Below are positions 26,330-35,349 of a stretch of 64,000 bases of DNA, one piece after another. The number at the start of each line of letters is the position of its first letter. Position 1 is the first letter of the stretch. The DNA is from Pseudomonas fluorescens (GTDB lineage Bacteria > Pseudomonadota > Gammaproteobacteria > Pseudomonadales > Pseudomonadaceae): the NCBI RefSeq assembly GCF_902498195.1, contig NZ_CABVIY010000002.1, positions 186,001 to 250,000 on the forward strand. Direction: 5' to 3'. A model generated the notes under the pieces. It ran no database searches. It was not told the DNA's origin and worked only from the letters and a program-made list of their open reading frames with translations. Both the position numbers and the translations under genes were made by a program.

Positions 26330-26415
26330 GTGGTCGTTTGCCGCACTTTCGCCTCTGAAGGCGCTGCTTGGTTATACTCCCTGCGATCCGCCTGGAGCGC
26401 TCATCAGGAGAGCTC

Positions 26416-27678
26416 ATGCTCGCCCCCGTTCAAATCACTTCCGCCACGCGCCAGAACCTCTGGCGGCTGACCTTCATCCGCACGTTGGTGTTGGCCGCCC
26501 AGGCCGGTTCCGTGGGCCTGGCCTACTGGCTCGAACTGCTGCCGCTGCCCTGGTTTCAACTGGCCGCGACCCTCGGTTGCTCGATGCTGCTGTGCGCGTT
26601 CACGGCGATTCGCCTGCGCACCTCCTGGCCGGTCACCGAGCTTGAATACGCCGTGCAACTGGCCTGCGACCTGTTTATCCACAGTGCCTTGCTGTATTTC
26701 TCCGGCGGTTCGACCAACCCGTTCGTCTCTTATTACCTGGTGCCGCTGACCATCGCCGCGGTGACCTTGCCGTGGCGTTATTCGGTGATTCTGTCGGGCA
26801 TCGCCCTGACGATGTACACCCTGTTGCTGGCGCGGTTCTATCCGTTGCAGACCTTCCCCATCGCCCGGGAAAACCTGCAGGTGTACGGGATGTGGCTGAG
26901 TTTTGCCCTGGCGGCGGCAGTGATCACTTTCTTCGCCGCGCGCATGGCCGAAGAGTTGCGTCGTCAGGAAGAATTGCGCGCCATCCGCCGCGAAGAGGGC
27001 CTGCGTGACCAGCAATTGCTGGCCGTGGCCACCCAGGCGGCCGGCGCGGCCCACGAGCTGGGCACGCCGCTGGCGACCATGAGCGTACTGCTCAAGGAAA
27101 TGCGCCAGGACCACCACGACCCGATGTTGCAGGAAGACCTGAGCGTGCTGCAGGATCAGGTCAAGCTGTGCAAAGAGACGTTGCAGCACCTGGTGCGCGC
27201 CGCCGAAGCCAATCGCCGTCTGGCGGTGGAGATGCAGGACGTCACCGACTGGCTCGATGAAGCGCTCAATCGCTGGCACCTGATGCGCCCCGAAGCCAGT
27301 TACCGCTTCCAGCGCCTGGGCCAGGGCACGGTGCCGCGCATGGCGCCGCCGCCGGACCTGACCCAGGCGCTGCTGAATTTGTTGAACAACGCGGCGGATG
27401 CCTGTCCCGAAGGGCTGCAAGTGACCCTGGACTGGAATGCCGAGGACTTGACCATCAGCATCCGCGACCACGGCGCCGGTGTGCCACTGGCCATTGCCGA
27501 ACAGATCGGCAAGCCGTTTTTTACCACCAAGGGCAAAGGTTTCGGCCTGGGCCTGTTTTTGAGCAAGGCCAGCGTGACACGCGCCGGCGGCTCAGTGAAA
27601 CTCTATAGTCATGAGGAAGGCGGCACGCTCACCGAGCTGCGCTTGCCCCATGGCGCCCGAGGAGACCAACATGAGTGA
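26416..27678 (+). CDS. roxS: RoxS/RegB-type redox sensor histidine kinase
   Basis: A 420-residue inner-membrane sensor kinase of the RegB/PrrB/RoxS family. About six membrane helices fill residues 20-175 and include GGSTNPF (97-103), the quinone-sensing motif of RegB. The phosphoacceptor is His213 in AAHELGTPLATMSVLL; N box LLNLLNNAADACPEG and the G boxes DHGAGVP and GKGFGLGLF follow. RegB-type kinases read the redox state of the quinone pool and in pseudomonads control terminal oxidases such as the cyanide-insensitive oxidase. AGGAG five bases before the ATG supports the start. Its last eight bases overlap roxR. Confidence 0.93.
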   Translation: MLAPVQITSATRQNLWRLTFIRTLVLAAQAGSVGLAYWLELLPLPWFQLAATLGCSMLLCAFTAIRLRTSWPVTELEYAVQLACDLFIHSALLYFSGGSTNPFVSYYLVPLTIAAVTLPWRYSVILSGIALTMYTLLLARFYPLQTFPIARENLQVYGMWLSFALAAAVITFFAARMAEELRRQEELRAIRREEGLRDQQLLAVATQAAGAAHELGTPLATMSVLLKEMRQDHHDPMLQEDLSVLQDQVKLCKETLQHLVRAAEANRRLAVEMQDVTDWLDEALNRWHLMRPEASYRFQRLGQGTVPRMAPPPDLTQALLNLLNNAADACPEGLQVTLDWNAEDLTISIRDHGAGVPLAIAEQIGKPFFTTKGKGFGLGLFLSKASVTRAGGSVKLYSHEEGGTLTELRLPHGARGDQHE

Positions 27679-28231
27679 CGATATCCAGGTTGAAGGCGAA
27701 GAACTGCCGCATTTGCTGCTGGTCGACGACGATGCGACCTTTACCCGGGTGATGGCCCGCGCCATGGCCCGCCGTGGCTTTCGCGTCAGCACCGCCGGTT
27801 CCGCCGAAGAAGGGCTGACCATCGCCCAGAACGATCTGCCGGACTACGCCGCGCTGGACCTGAAAATGGACGGCGATTCGGGCCTGGTGCTGCTGCCCAA
27901 GTTGCTGGAAATGGACCCGGAAATGCGCGTGGTGATCCTCACCGGGTATTCGAGCATTGCCACCGCCGTGGAAGCGATCAAGCGCGGCGCCTGCAACTAC
28001 CTGTGCAAGCCGGCCGACGCCGACGACGTGCTGGCCGCGCTGTTGTCCGAACATGCCGACCTCGACAGCCTGGTGCCGGAAAACCCGATGTCCGTGGACC
28101 GCTTGCAGTGGGAACACATCCAGCGCGTGCTGACCGAGCACGAAGGCAACATCTCCGCCACCGCCCGCGCCCTGGGCATGCACCGCCGCACGCTGCAGCG
28201 CAAACTGCAGAAGCGTCCCGTTCGCCGCTGA
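27671..28231 (+). CDS. roxR: RoxR/RegA-type response regulator
   Basis: A 186-residue response regulator with a receiver domain (acidic pocket LLLVDDD, phosphoacceptor Asp63 in YAALDLKMDG, Thr/Lys at ILTGYSS and CKPAD) joined by a short proline-containing linker to a Fis-type helix-turn-helix (ISATARALGMHRRTLQRKL). This is the RegA/PrrA/RoxR layout. It activates genes for respiratory adaptation when phosphorylated by RoxS. GAGGAGAC seven or so bases upstream supports the start, which lies inside the roxS gene, so translation is coupled. Confidence 0.93.
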   Translation: MSDDIQVEGEELPHLLLVDDDATFTRVMARAMARRGFRVSTAGSAEEGLTIAQNDLPDYAALDLKMDGDSGLVLLPKLLEMDPEMRVVILTGYSSIATAVEAIKRGACNYLCKPADADDVLAALLSEHADLDSLVPENPMSVDRLQWEHIQRVLTEHEGNISATARALGMHRRTLQRKLQKRPVRR

Positions 28232-28274
28232 ACCTGCGCTGAACGAATGCGGGCCACTCCTCGCGACAATCCGG

Positions 28275-28294
28275 ACCGATCATCTATGATCGGT
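28275..28294 (+). other. Hairpin between roxR and the ABC transporter gene
   Basis: ACCGATCAT-CT-ATGATCGGT is a perfect palindrome about 43 bases after roxR. A T-rich run (CCTTTTTCT) comes 13 bases later, so it is a weak terminator or a regulatory palindrome. Confidence 0.4.
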
Positions 28295-28328
28295 TCGTGC
28301 GTGTACCTTTTTCTATCGAGCCTTATCC

Positions 28329-30056
28329 ATGAATCAGAACGCTGAATATTCCGCGGTCAACGATGCCGTGCGCGGGCAGTTTTTCCGAAAAGTCTGGGCG
28401 ATGACGACGCCTTACTGGCGCAGCGAGGAAAGGGTCAAGGCCTGGACGCTGCTGATCGCGGTCATTGCGCTGTCGCTGGTCAGCGTCGGGATCTCGGTGT
28501 GGTTCAACACCTGGTACAAGGACTTCTACAACGCCCTGCAACAGAAGGACGAAGCGGCGTTCTGGCGGCTGATCGGGTATTTCTGCGGGATCGCAGCCGT
28601 TGCGATTGTCGGTGCGGTGTACCGACTCTACCTGACGCAAATGTTGACGATCCGCTGGCGGGCGTGGCTCACCGAGCAGTATTTTTCCCGCTGGCTCGCC
28701 GACAAGAATTACTACCGGCTGGAGCAGGGCGGCTATACCGATAACCCGGACCAGCGGATTTCCGAAGACCTCAACAACTTCACCTCGAACACGCTGGAAC
28801 TGGGCATCGGTTTGCTTCGCAATATCGTCAGCCTGGTGTCGTTCTCGATCATCCTGTGGGGTGTGTCGGGCAGTATTGAAGTGTGGGGTTTTACCATTCC
28901 CGGCTACATGTTCTGGTGCGTGCTGGTGTATGCCGTGGTGGGCAGTTGGCTGACGCACTTGATCGGTCGTCGCCTGATCGGCCTGAACAACCAGCAACAA
29001 CGCTTCGAGGCCGACCTGCGTTTCTCCATGGTGCGGATTCGCGAGAATGCCGAAAGCATTGCGCTGTATAACGGCGAACCGAATGAACATCGTCGGCTGA
29101 GCACCCGCTTCGGGATGGTCTGGCATAACTTCTGGGACATCATGAAGGTGTCCAAGCGCCTGACGTTCTTCACCGCCGGTTACAGTCAGGCCGCCATCAT
29201 CTTTCCGTTCATCGTCGCTTCGCCGCGTTACTTGTCCGGCAAGATCGAACTCGGCGAGCTGATGCAAATCAGCTCGGCGTTCGGCAACGTGCAGGAAAGT
29301 TTCAGCTGGTTTATCAGCGCCTACCAGAGCCTCGCGTCCTGGCGCGCCACCTGCGATCGCCTGCTGAGCTTCCGCCAGGCCATGACCGACAACGAAGAGC
29401 GCGCGCCGGCCATCGACGTGCAGAATCAGGGCGATGCGTTGAACGTGCACAACCTTGGGCTCGACCTGGCAGATGGTCGCCACTTGCTGACCAATGCCGA
29501 CATGACCGTGGAGGAGGGCGAGCGCGTGATGCTCAGCGGGCGTTCCGGCAGCGGCAAGTCGACCCTGTTGCGGGCGATGGGGCACCTGTGGCCGAGCGGT
29601 CACGGCAGCATTCGCCTGCCGGCGGCGCGTTATCTGTTCCTGCCGCAAAAGCCTTATTTGCCGATTGGCACCCTGCGTGAAGCGCTGAGTTATCCACAGC
29701 CTGGCGATACCTATACCAACGAGCGCTATGCCCACGTACTGGAAACCTGCCGCTTGCCGCATCTGGTAGCGCGTCTGGACGAAGCCAATCACTGGCAGCG
29801 CATGCTCTCGCCGGGTGAACAGCAGCGCCTGGCCTTTGCCCGGGCCCTGCTTTATGCGCCGCAATGGCTGTACATGGACGAAGCGACATCGGCGATGGAT
29901 GAAGAGGATGAAGCCACGCTGTACCAGGCGCTGATCGATGAATTGCCGGGGCTGAGCATCGTCAGCGTCGGCCACCGCAGCAGCCTCAAGCGTTTCCATC
30001 CGCGGCATGTGCGTATCGAAAACGGTCATCTGGTGGACCAGGCCGTGACTGCCTGA
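28329..30056 (+). CDS. ABC transporter, fused permease-ATPase of the SbmA/BacA type
   Basis: A 575-residue fused protein: an N-terminal SbmA/BacA-like membrane domain (about 30-350, hydrophobic helices such as LLIAVIALSLVSVGISVWF and a YWRSEERVKAW entry typical of this family) and a C-terminal ATPase. The ATPase has Walker [10 protein letters not shown] (about 402-410), signature LSPGEQQR (about 493) and Walker B QWLYMDEATSAMD. Relatives (YddA, Rv1819c, BacA-related) move peptides, vitamin B12 or bleomycin-like compounds across the inner membrane; direction and substrate here cannot be told. It stands alone, with a REPIN behind it. Confidence 0.88.
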   Translation: MNQNAEYSAVNDAVRGQFFRKVWAMTTPYWRSEERVKAWTLLIAVIALSLVSVGISVWFNTWYKDFYNALQQKDEAAFWRLIGYFCGIAAVAIVGAVYRLYLTQMLTIRWRAWLTEQYFSRWLADKNYYRLEQGGYTDNPDQRISEDLNNFTSNTLELGIGLLRNIVSLVSFSIILWGVSGSIEVWGFTIPGYMFWCVLVYAVVGSWLTHLIGRRLIGLNNQQQRFEADLRFSMVRIRENAESIALYNGEPNEHRRLSTRFGMVWHNFWDIMKVSKRLTFFTAGYSQAAIIFPFIVASPRYLSGKIELGELMQISSAFGNVQESFSWFISAYQSLASWRATCDRLLSFRQAMTDNEERAPAIDVQNQGDALNVHNLGLDLADGRHLLTNADMTVEEGERVMLSGRSGSGKSTLLRAMGHLWPSGHGSIRLPAARYLFLPQKPYLPIGTLREALSYPQPGDTYTNERYAHVLETCRLPHLVARLDEANHWQRMLSPGEQQRLAFARALLYAPQWLYMDEATSAMDEEDEATLYQALIDELPGLSIVSVGHRSSLKRFHPRHVRIENGHLVDQAVTA

Positions 30057-30070
30057 ATGGGGTAGATCCC

Positions 30071-30159
30071 TGTGGGAGCGGGCTTGCTCGCGAAGGCGGA
30101 CTGTCAGTCCGGGCAAAGGTGTCTGAAACTCCGTCTTCGCGAGCAAGCCCGCTCCCACA
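30071..30159. repeat. REPIN, GAAGGC-type
   Basis: Inverted units at 30071-30097 and 30135-30159 with core GTGGGAGCGGGCTTG, 14 bases after the ABC transporter stop. Confidence 0.92.
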
Positions 30160-30253
30160 TCGGGATTGGGCAGTGTTCACCTCAACGGTGATCGTACAAC
30201 GGCGTTGAGCTATGATGGGCTTTCAGCCGATTTTTTCGAGACAGATGTTCACC

Positions 30254-31003
30254 ATGGAAAACCCCAACGCCGCACCACGACTCCCTCGCAAGCGCCGCAG
30301 CCTCGCTCAGGAACTGGTGACGGTGCTGTCCGAGCAGATCCGCGACGGTCACCTCAAGCGTGGCGACAAGTTGCCCACCGAGTCGGCGATCATGGATGCC
30401 CATGGCGTCAGTCGCACGGTGGTGCGTGAAGCGATTTCCCGTTTGCAGGCGGCCGGCCAGGTGGAAACCCGCCACGGCATCGGCACCTTCGTGCTCGACA
30501 CCCCGAGCCCGAGCGGTTTTCGCATCGACCCGGCCACCGTGGTCACCTTGCGTGACGTGTTGGCCATCCTGGAATTGCGCATCAGCCTCGAAGTGGAGTC
30601 CGCCGGCCTTGCAGCCCAACGCCGCAGCGCCGAGCAGCTTTCCTTGATGAGGGCGGCGCTGGATGCGCTGAATGAAAGTGTCTCCCACGCCAGCGATGCC
30701 GTGGCCTCGGACTTCCAGTTCCACCTGCAGATTGCGCTGGCCACCGGTAACCGCTACTTCACCGACATCATGACCCACCTGGGCACCAGCATCATCCCGC
30801 GCACCCGGCTCAATTCCGCGCGGCTGGCCCATGACGATCAGCAGCACTACATGAATCGCCTGAGTCGCGAACACGAAGAGATCTACGACGCCATCGCCCG
30901 CCAGGATTCAGACGCCGCCCGCGCGGCCATGCGCCTGCACCTGACCAACAGCCGTGAGCGGTTGCGCCATGCCCATGAAGAGGCTGAAGCGCAGCGGGGG
31001 TAG
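30254..31003 (+). CDS. FadR-type (GntR/FCD) transcriptional regulator of the hexarate cluster
   Basis: A 249-residue regulator: an N-terminal GntR winged helix (SLAQELVTVLSEQIRDG, then GDKLPTESAIMDAHGVSRTV) and a C-terminal FCD helical ligand-binding domain (from about 90; metal/ligand histidines in DFQFHLQIALA and HEEIYDAI). Start MENPNAAPRLPRKRR is the one that fits the family; two closer upstream in-frame ATG codons (30212, 30245) cannot be excluded since no clear ribosome site is seen. Its position just before kdgD and the inverted repeat at 31329-31352 suggest it represses hexarate catabolism, with galactarate, glucarate or a breakdown product as inducer. Confidence 0.85.
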   Translation: MENPNAAPRLPRKRRSLAQELVTVLSEQIRDGHLKRGDKLPTESAIMDAHGVSRTVVREAISRLQAAGQVETRHGIGTFVLDTPSPSGFRIDPATVVTLRDVLAILELRISLEVESAGLAAQRRSAEQLSLMRAALDALNESVSHASDAVASDFQFHLQIALATGNRYFTDIMTHLGTSIIPRTRLNSARLAHDDQQHYMNRLSREHEEIYDAIARQDSDAARAAMRLHLTNSRERLRHAHEEAEAQRG

Positions 31004-31038
31004 GTTTTCGGTCGTAGTTGTACATTGCCTGTCAGATT

Positions 31039-31139
31039 GCCTTCGCGAGCAAGCCCGCTCCCACCTTCGAACTTCGCCGATCACAGCGTTTGTGAACGCC
31101 GCGGATCAAACGTGGGAGCGGACTTGCTCGCGAAGAGGC
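31039..31139. repeat. REPIN, GAAGGC-type
   Basis: Inverted units at 31039-31064 and 31112-31139; the second carries a variation (GGACTTG instead of GGGCTTG). Confidence 0.88.
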
Positions 31140-31328
31140 CGCCAGCCCTTCCACAAAACCTTCGACATTCACCGCTGATCCTCCGACAACGTATCTCTGT
31201 CATGCCGTTGGTCGCCTGATTTTACCCCCGCCTCTCCACCCTGAAGACCCTGTAAACACGGCGGATTAACAATCCGTGTCCAACAATTTTCACCCCCGAC
31301 GATGAAATGCAGTTGACGGTTGTATTTT

Positions 31329-31352
31329 AAGTTGTACGATGACCTACAACTT
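31329..31352. promoter_or_regulatory. GntR/FadR-type operator before kdgD
   Basis: AAGTTGTA and TACAACTT form a perfect 8-bp inverted repeat with an 8-base spacer, 55 bases upstream of the kdgD start. The TTGT..ACAA dyad is the kind of site bound by FadR-subfamily regulators, and such a regulator is the adjacent gene. Binding is inferred. Confidence 0.7.
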
Positions 31353-31406
31353 CAGCGCAGGCTGAGCTGTCTTCTCACACAAAACGTCGCACAGGGTGTT
31401 CGAATA

Positions 31407-32318
31407 ATGAATCCACAAGAACTGAAGTCCATCCTCTCCTCTGGTCTGCTGTCTTTCCCGGTGACCGATTTCAATGCCCAGGGCGATTTCAACCGCGCTG
31501 GCTACATCAAGCGTCTGGAATGGCTGGCCCCCTACGGCGCCTCGGCACTGTTCGCCGCCGGCGGTACCGGTGAGTTCTTCTCCCTGGCGGCCAGTGAATA
31601 TTCGGAAATCATCAAGACTGCAGTCGATACCTGCGCGACCAGTGTGCCGATTCTGGCCGGTGTAGGCGGTTCGACCCGCCAAGCCATCGAGTACGCTCAG
31701 GAAGCCGAGCGCCTGGGTGCCAAAGGCCTGCTGCTGCTGCCGCACTACCTGACCGAAGCCAGCCAGGATGGCGTTGCCGCCCACGTTGAAGCCGTGTGCA
31801 AATCGGTCAACATCGGCGTCGTGGTCTACAACCGTAACGTCTGCCGCCTGACCGCGCCGCTGCTGGAACGTCTGGCCGAGCGCTGCCCGAACCTGATCGG
31901 CTACAAGGATGGCCTGGGCGATATCGAGTTGATGGTGTCGATCCGTCGCCGCCTCGGTGATCGCTTCAGCTACCTGGGCGGCCTGCCGACCGCCGAAGTC
32001 TACGCCGCGGCCTACAAGGCGCTGGGCGTACCGGTCTACTCCTCGGCGGTGTTCAACTTCATCCCGAAAACCGCGATGGACTTCTACCACGCGATCGCCC
32101 GCGAAGATCACGCCACCGTTGGCAAGATCATTGACGATTTCTTCTTGCCGTACCTGGACATCCGTAACCGCAAGGCCGGCTACGCCGTGAGCATCGTCAA
32201 GGCCGGGGCAAAAATCGCCGGCTATGACGCAGGCCCTGTGCGTGCGCCGCTGACCGACCTGACCGGCGAAGAGTACGAAATGCTCGCCGCGCTGATCGAC
32301 AAGCAAGGTGCGCAGTAA
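31407..32318 (+). CDS. kdgD: 5-dehydro-4-deoxyglucarate dehydratase
   Basis: A 303-residue class I aldolase-fold enzyme (DapA superfamily) that dehydrates and decarboxylates 5-keto-4-deoxyglucarate to 2-oxoglutarate semialdehyde. The Schiff-base lysine is Lys167 in [11 protein letters not shown]; the substrate-binding [14 protein letters not shown] and a conserved Tyr in VVVYNRN are present. Start [18 protein letters not shown] is family-typical, with AGGGTG upstream. It is the common step for D-glucarate and D-galactarate breakdown, and sits between its regulator and the semialdehyde dehydrogenase. Confidence 0.95.
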   Translation: MNPQELKSILSSGLLSFPVTDFNAQGDFNRAGYIKRLEWLAPYGASALFAAGGTGEFFSLAASEYSEIIKTAVDTCATSVPILAGVGGSTRQAIEYAQEAERLGAKGLLLLPHYLTEASQDGVAAHVEAVCKSVNIGVVVYNRNVCRLTAPLLERLAERCPNLIGYKDGLGDIELMVSIRRRLGDRFSYLGGLPTAEVYAAAYKALGVPVYSSAVFNFIPKTAMDFYHAIAREDHATVGKIIDDFFLPYLDIRNRKAGYAVSIVKAGAKIAGYDAGPVRAPLTDLTGEEYEMLAALIDKQGAQ

Positions 32319-32334
32319 CACACCCGTTTAAACG

Positions 32335-32361
32335 AGGCCGCTGAGTATTCAGCGGCCTTTT
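32335..32361 (+). terminator. Terminator-like hairpin between kdgD and the dehydrogenase
   Basis: GGCCGCTGA (32336-32344) pairs with TCAGCGGCC (32349-32357), followed by TTTT. It lies within an apparent operon and could lower expression of the genes behind it. Confidence 0.75.
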
Positions 32362-32393
32362 GCGTGAAGTCTTTACGATTCGAGGGCACTCCA

Positions 32394-33833
32394 GTGACAA
32401 AGCGCTACGACAACTACATCAACGGCGAGTGGGTCGCCGGTTCCGATTATTCGGCCAACATCAACCCGTCGGAATTGAGCGACACCATCGGCGACTACGC
32501 CAAGGCTGACCTGGCCCAGGTCAACGCCGCCATTGAAGCCGCCCGCGCTGCGTTCCCGGCATGGTCCACGTCCGGCATCCAGGCGCGTCATGACTCGCTG
32601 GATAAAGTCGGCACGGAAATCCTTGCCCGTCGCGAAGAGCTCGGCACCTTGCTGGCCCGGGAAGAGGGCAAGACCCTGCCGGAAGCCATCGGTGAAGTGA
32701 CCCGCGCCGGTAACATCTTCAAGTTCTTCGCCGGTGAATGCCTGCGTCTGTCCGGCGACTACGTGCCATCGGTGCGTCCGGGCGTCAACGTTGAAGTCAC
32801 TCGCGAAGCCCTGGGCGTGGTCGGTCTGATCACCCCGTGGAATTTCCCGATTGCCATCCCGTCGTGGAAAATCGCCCCGGCCCTGGCCTACGGCAACTGC
32901 GTGGTGCTCAAGCCTGCCGACCTGGTACCGGGATGCGCCTGGGCCCTGGCGGAAATCATCTCCCGCGCCGGCTTCCCGGCCGGCGTGTTCAACCTGGTGA
33001 TGGGTAGCGGTCGTGTGGTGGGCGAAGCACTGGTCAACAGCCCGAAAGTCGACGGCATCAGCTTCACCGGTTCCGTGGGCGTCGGTCGCCAGATCGCCGT
33101 CAGCTGCGTATCGCGCCAGGCAAAAGTCCAGCTGGAAATGGGTGGCAAGAACCCGCAGATCATTCTCGACGATGCCGACCTCAAGCAAGCGGTCGAACTG
33201 TCGGTACAGAGCGCGTTCTACTCCACCGGCCAGCGTTGCACGGCTTCCAGCCGCCTGATCGTCACTGCCGGAATTCACGACCGGTTCGTCGAAGCCATGG
33301 CCGAGCGCATGAAATCGATCAAGGTCGGTCACGCGTTGAAAGCCGGTACCGACATCGGTCCGGTGGTGTCCCAGGCGCAACTTGAACAGGACATGAAGTA
33401 CATCGACATCGGCCAGTCCGAAGGTGCGCGCCTGGTCAGCGGCGGCGGTCTGGTGACGTGCGACACCGAAGGCTATTACCTCGCGCCAACCCTGTTTGCC
33501 GACAGCGAAGCCGAGATGCGTATCAGCCGCGAAGAGATCTTCGGCCCGGTGGCCAACATCGTTCGCGTGGCCGATTACGAGGCAGCGCTGGCCATGGCCA
33601 ACGACACCGAGTTCGGTCTGTCGGCGGGCATCGCCACGACCTCGTTGAAGTACGCCAACCACTTCAAGCGCCACTCCCAGGCCGGGATGGTGATGGTCAA
33701 CCTGCCGACCGCCGGCGTGGATTACCACGTTCCGTTCGGTGGGCGTAAAGGTTCATCCTATGGATCACGTGAGCAAGGTCGCTATGCGCAGGAGTTCTAC
33801 ACCGTAGTGAAAACCAGCTACATCGGCTCCTGA
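32394..33833 (+). CDS. 2-oxoglutarate semialdehyde dehydrogenase
   Basis: A 479-residue NAD(P)-dependent aldehyde dehydrogenase. The catalytic cysteine is Cys282 in GQRCTASSR, and the general-base glutamate lies in [11 protein letters not shown]; the cofactor-binding FTGSVGVGR is also clear. Judged by context it oxidises 2-oxoglutarate semialdehyde to 2-oxoglutarate, the last step after KdgD. A GTG start (32394) gives the family-typical [14 protein letters not shown] with GAGGG upstream; a farther in-frame ATG at 32364 lies within the terminator's tail region and is less likely. Other succinate-semialdehyde-type activity cannot be excluded from sequence. Confidence 0.9.
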   Translation: MTKRYDNYINGEWVAGSDYSANINPSELSDTIGDYAKADLAQVNAAIEAARAAFPAWSTSGIQARHDSLDKVGTEILARREELGTLLAREEGKTLPEAIGEVTRAGNIFKFFAGECLRLSGDYVPSVRPGVNVEVTREALGVVGLITPWNFPIAIPSWKIAPALAYGNCVVLKPADLVPGCAWALAEIISRAGFPAGVFNLVMGSGRVVGEALVNSPKVDGISFTGSVGVGRQIAVSCVSRQAKVQLEMGGKNPQIILDDADLKQAVELSVQSAFYSTGQRCTASSRLIVTAGIHDRFVEAMAERMKSIKVGHALKAGTDIGPVVSQAQLEQDMKYIDIGQSEGARLVSGGGLVTCDTEGYYLAPTLFADSEAEMRISREEIFGPVANIVRVADYEAALAMANDTEFGLSAGIATTSLKYANHFKRHSQAGMVMVNLPTAGVDYHVPFGGRKGSSYGSREQGRYAQEFYTVVKTSYIGS

Positions 33834-33841
33834 CGCAACAC

Positions 33842-33922
33842 CCCTGTAGGAGCTGCCGGAGGCTGCGATCTTTTGATCTTTGAAAGATCGCAGCCTCGTT
33901 TCACTCGACAGCTCCTACAGGG
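33842..33922. repeat. REPIN, GCTGCGATC type
   Basis: Inverted units CCCTGTAGGAGCTGCCGGAG (from 33842) and its partner ending at 33922, with the inner stem GGCTGCGATCTTTTGATC. This is the second repeat family of the window. It lies between the dehydrogenase and the permease genes. Confidence 0.9.
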
Positions 33923-33973
33923 AATACAACAGATTCACCCGCGCATAAAAATAATCAGTGGGAGTACATCTAC

Positions 33974-35338
33974 ATGCAATCGACCCAGAAGCCGACTCAC
34001 GTCCGCTATTTGATCCTGCTCATGCTGTTCCTGGTGACCACGATCAACTACGCCGACCGGGCTACCATCGCAATCGCCGGCTCCAGCCTGCAAAAAGACC
34101 TCGGCATTGACGCGGTCACCCTCGGCTACATCTTCTCCGCATTCGGTTGGGCCTACGTGGCCGGGCAAATTCCCGGTGGCTGGCTGCTGGACCGTTTCGG
34201 TTCGAAAAAAATCTACGCGCTGAGCATTTTCACCTGGTCGCTGTTCACCGTGCTGCAGGGCTATGTCGGCGAGTTCGGCATGTCCACGGCGGTGGTGGCG
34301 CTGTTCATGCTGCGCTTCCTGGTGGGCCTGGCCGAAGCGCCGTCCTTCCCCGGCAACGCACGCATCGTCGCGGCCTGGTTCCCGACCGCTGAGCGCGGCA
34401 CTGCCTCGGCGATCTTCAACTCGGCGCAATATTTCGCCACCGTGTTGTTCGCCCCGCTGATGGGCTGGATCGTCTACAGCTTCGGCTGGCAGCACGTGTT
34501 CATCGTCATGGGCGTGATCGGCATCATCTTCTCGGGCATCTGGCTGAAAGTGATCTACAGCCCGCGCCAGCATCCGATGATCAATGACGCCGAGTTCAAG
34601 CACATCGCCGACAACGGCGGCATGGTCGACATGGACCAGGACAAAGGCAAAAAAACCGACGGTCCGAAGTGGGACTACATCCGCCAGTTGCTGACCAACC
34701 GCATGATGCTGGGCGTGTACCTGGGCCAGTATTGCATCAACGGCATCACCTACTTCTTCCTGACCTGGTTCCCGGTGTACCTGGTGCAAGAGCGCGGCAT
34801 GACCATCCTCAAGGCCGGTTTCATCGCCTCGTTGCCGGCGATCTGCGGCTTCATCGGTGGCGTGCTCGGCGGGGTGATTTCCGATTACCTGCTGCGCAAG
34901 GGCCATTCGCTGACGTTCGCACGCAAGGCGCCGATCATCGCCGGCCTGCTGGTGTCCAGCAGCATCGTGGCGTGCAACTACGTCGACGTTGAATGGATGG
35001 TGGTCGGCTTCATGGCCCTGGCATTCTTCGGCAAAGGCGTGGGCGCACTGGGCTGGGCCGTGGTGTCCGATACCTCGCCTAAACAGATCGCCGGCCTGAG
35101 CGGTGGTTTGTTCAACACCTTCGGCAACCTGGCGTCGATCACCACCCCGATCGTCATCGGCTACATCATCAGCTCCACCGGTTCGTTCAAGTGGGCGCTG
35201 GTATTTGTCGGTTGCAACGCCCTGGTCGCGGTGTTCAGCTATCTGGTGATCGTGGGTCCGATCAAGCGTGTGGTGCTCAAAGAGCCACCGGTCAATGGTC
35301 CTGAAACCCACAACAAATTGTCTCAAGCGCATTCCTGA
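33974..35338 (+). CDS. gudP: MFS hexarate permease (GudP/GarP type)
   Basis: A 454-residue, 12-helix major facilitator of the anion:cation symporter family. N-terminal [20 protein letters not shown] is the hallmark start of GudP/GarP/ExuT relatives, the helix 2-3 loop holds [12 protein letters not shown], and [20 protein letters not shown] marks the second half. It imports D-glucarate and/or D-galactarate with protons through the inner membrane. GGGAG lies nine bases upstream of the ATG. The garD gene begins 11 bases after its stop, so the two form an operon. Confidence 0.92.
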   Translation: MQSTQKPTHVRYLILLMLFLVTTINYADRATIAIAGSSLQKDLGIDAVTLGYIFSAFGWAYVAGQIPGGWLLDRFGSKKIYALSIFTWSLFTVLQGYVGEFGMSTAVVALFMLRFLVGLAEAPSFPGNARIVAAWFPTAERGTASAIFNSAQYFATVLFAPLMGWIVYSFGWQHVFIVMGVIGIIFSGIWLKVIYSPRQHPMINDAEFKHIADNGGMVDMDQDKGKKTDGPKWDYIRQLLTNRMMLGVYLGQYCINGITYFFLTWFPVYLVQERGMTILKAGFIASLPAICGFIGGVLGGVISDYLLRKGHSLTFARKAPIIAGLLVSSSIVACNYVDVEWMVVGFMALAFFGKGVGALGWAVVSDTSPKQIAGLSGGLFNTFGNLASITTPIVIGYIISSTGSFKWALVFVGCNALVAVFSYLVIVGPIKRVVLKEPPVNGPETHNKLSQAHS

Positions 35339-35349
35339 GGAGCGGCGTC

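Larger units (their letters stand above)
31004..31406. other. Control region upstream of kdgD
   Basis: A 403-base gap with a REPIN (31039-31139) and a regulator-type inverted repeat (31329-31352). A half-site like the operator (GTAGTTGTAC) also lies at 31013-31022, right after the regulator gene. No gene is supported. Confidence 0.65.

Noticed and set aside
28323..30158. 611-codon reverse-strand open frame across the SbmA-like gene.
   Set aside because: Antisense shadow in high-GC DNA; it runs through a REPIN and has no recognisable domain.
32373..33728. 451-codon reverse-strand frame opposite the semialdehyde dehydrogenase.
   Set aside because: Antisense shadow without protein-like motifs.
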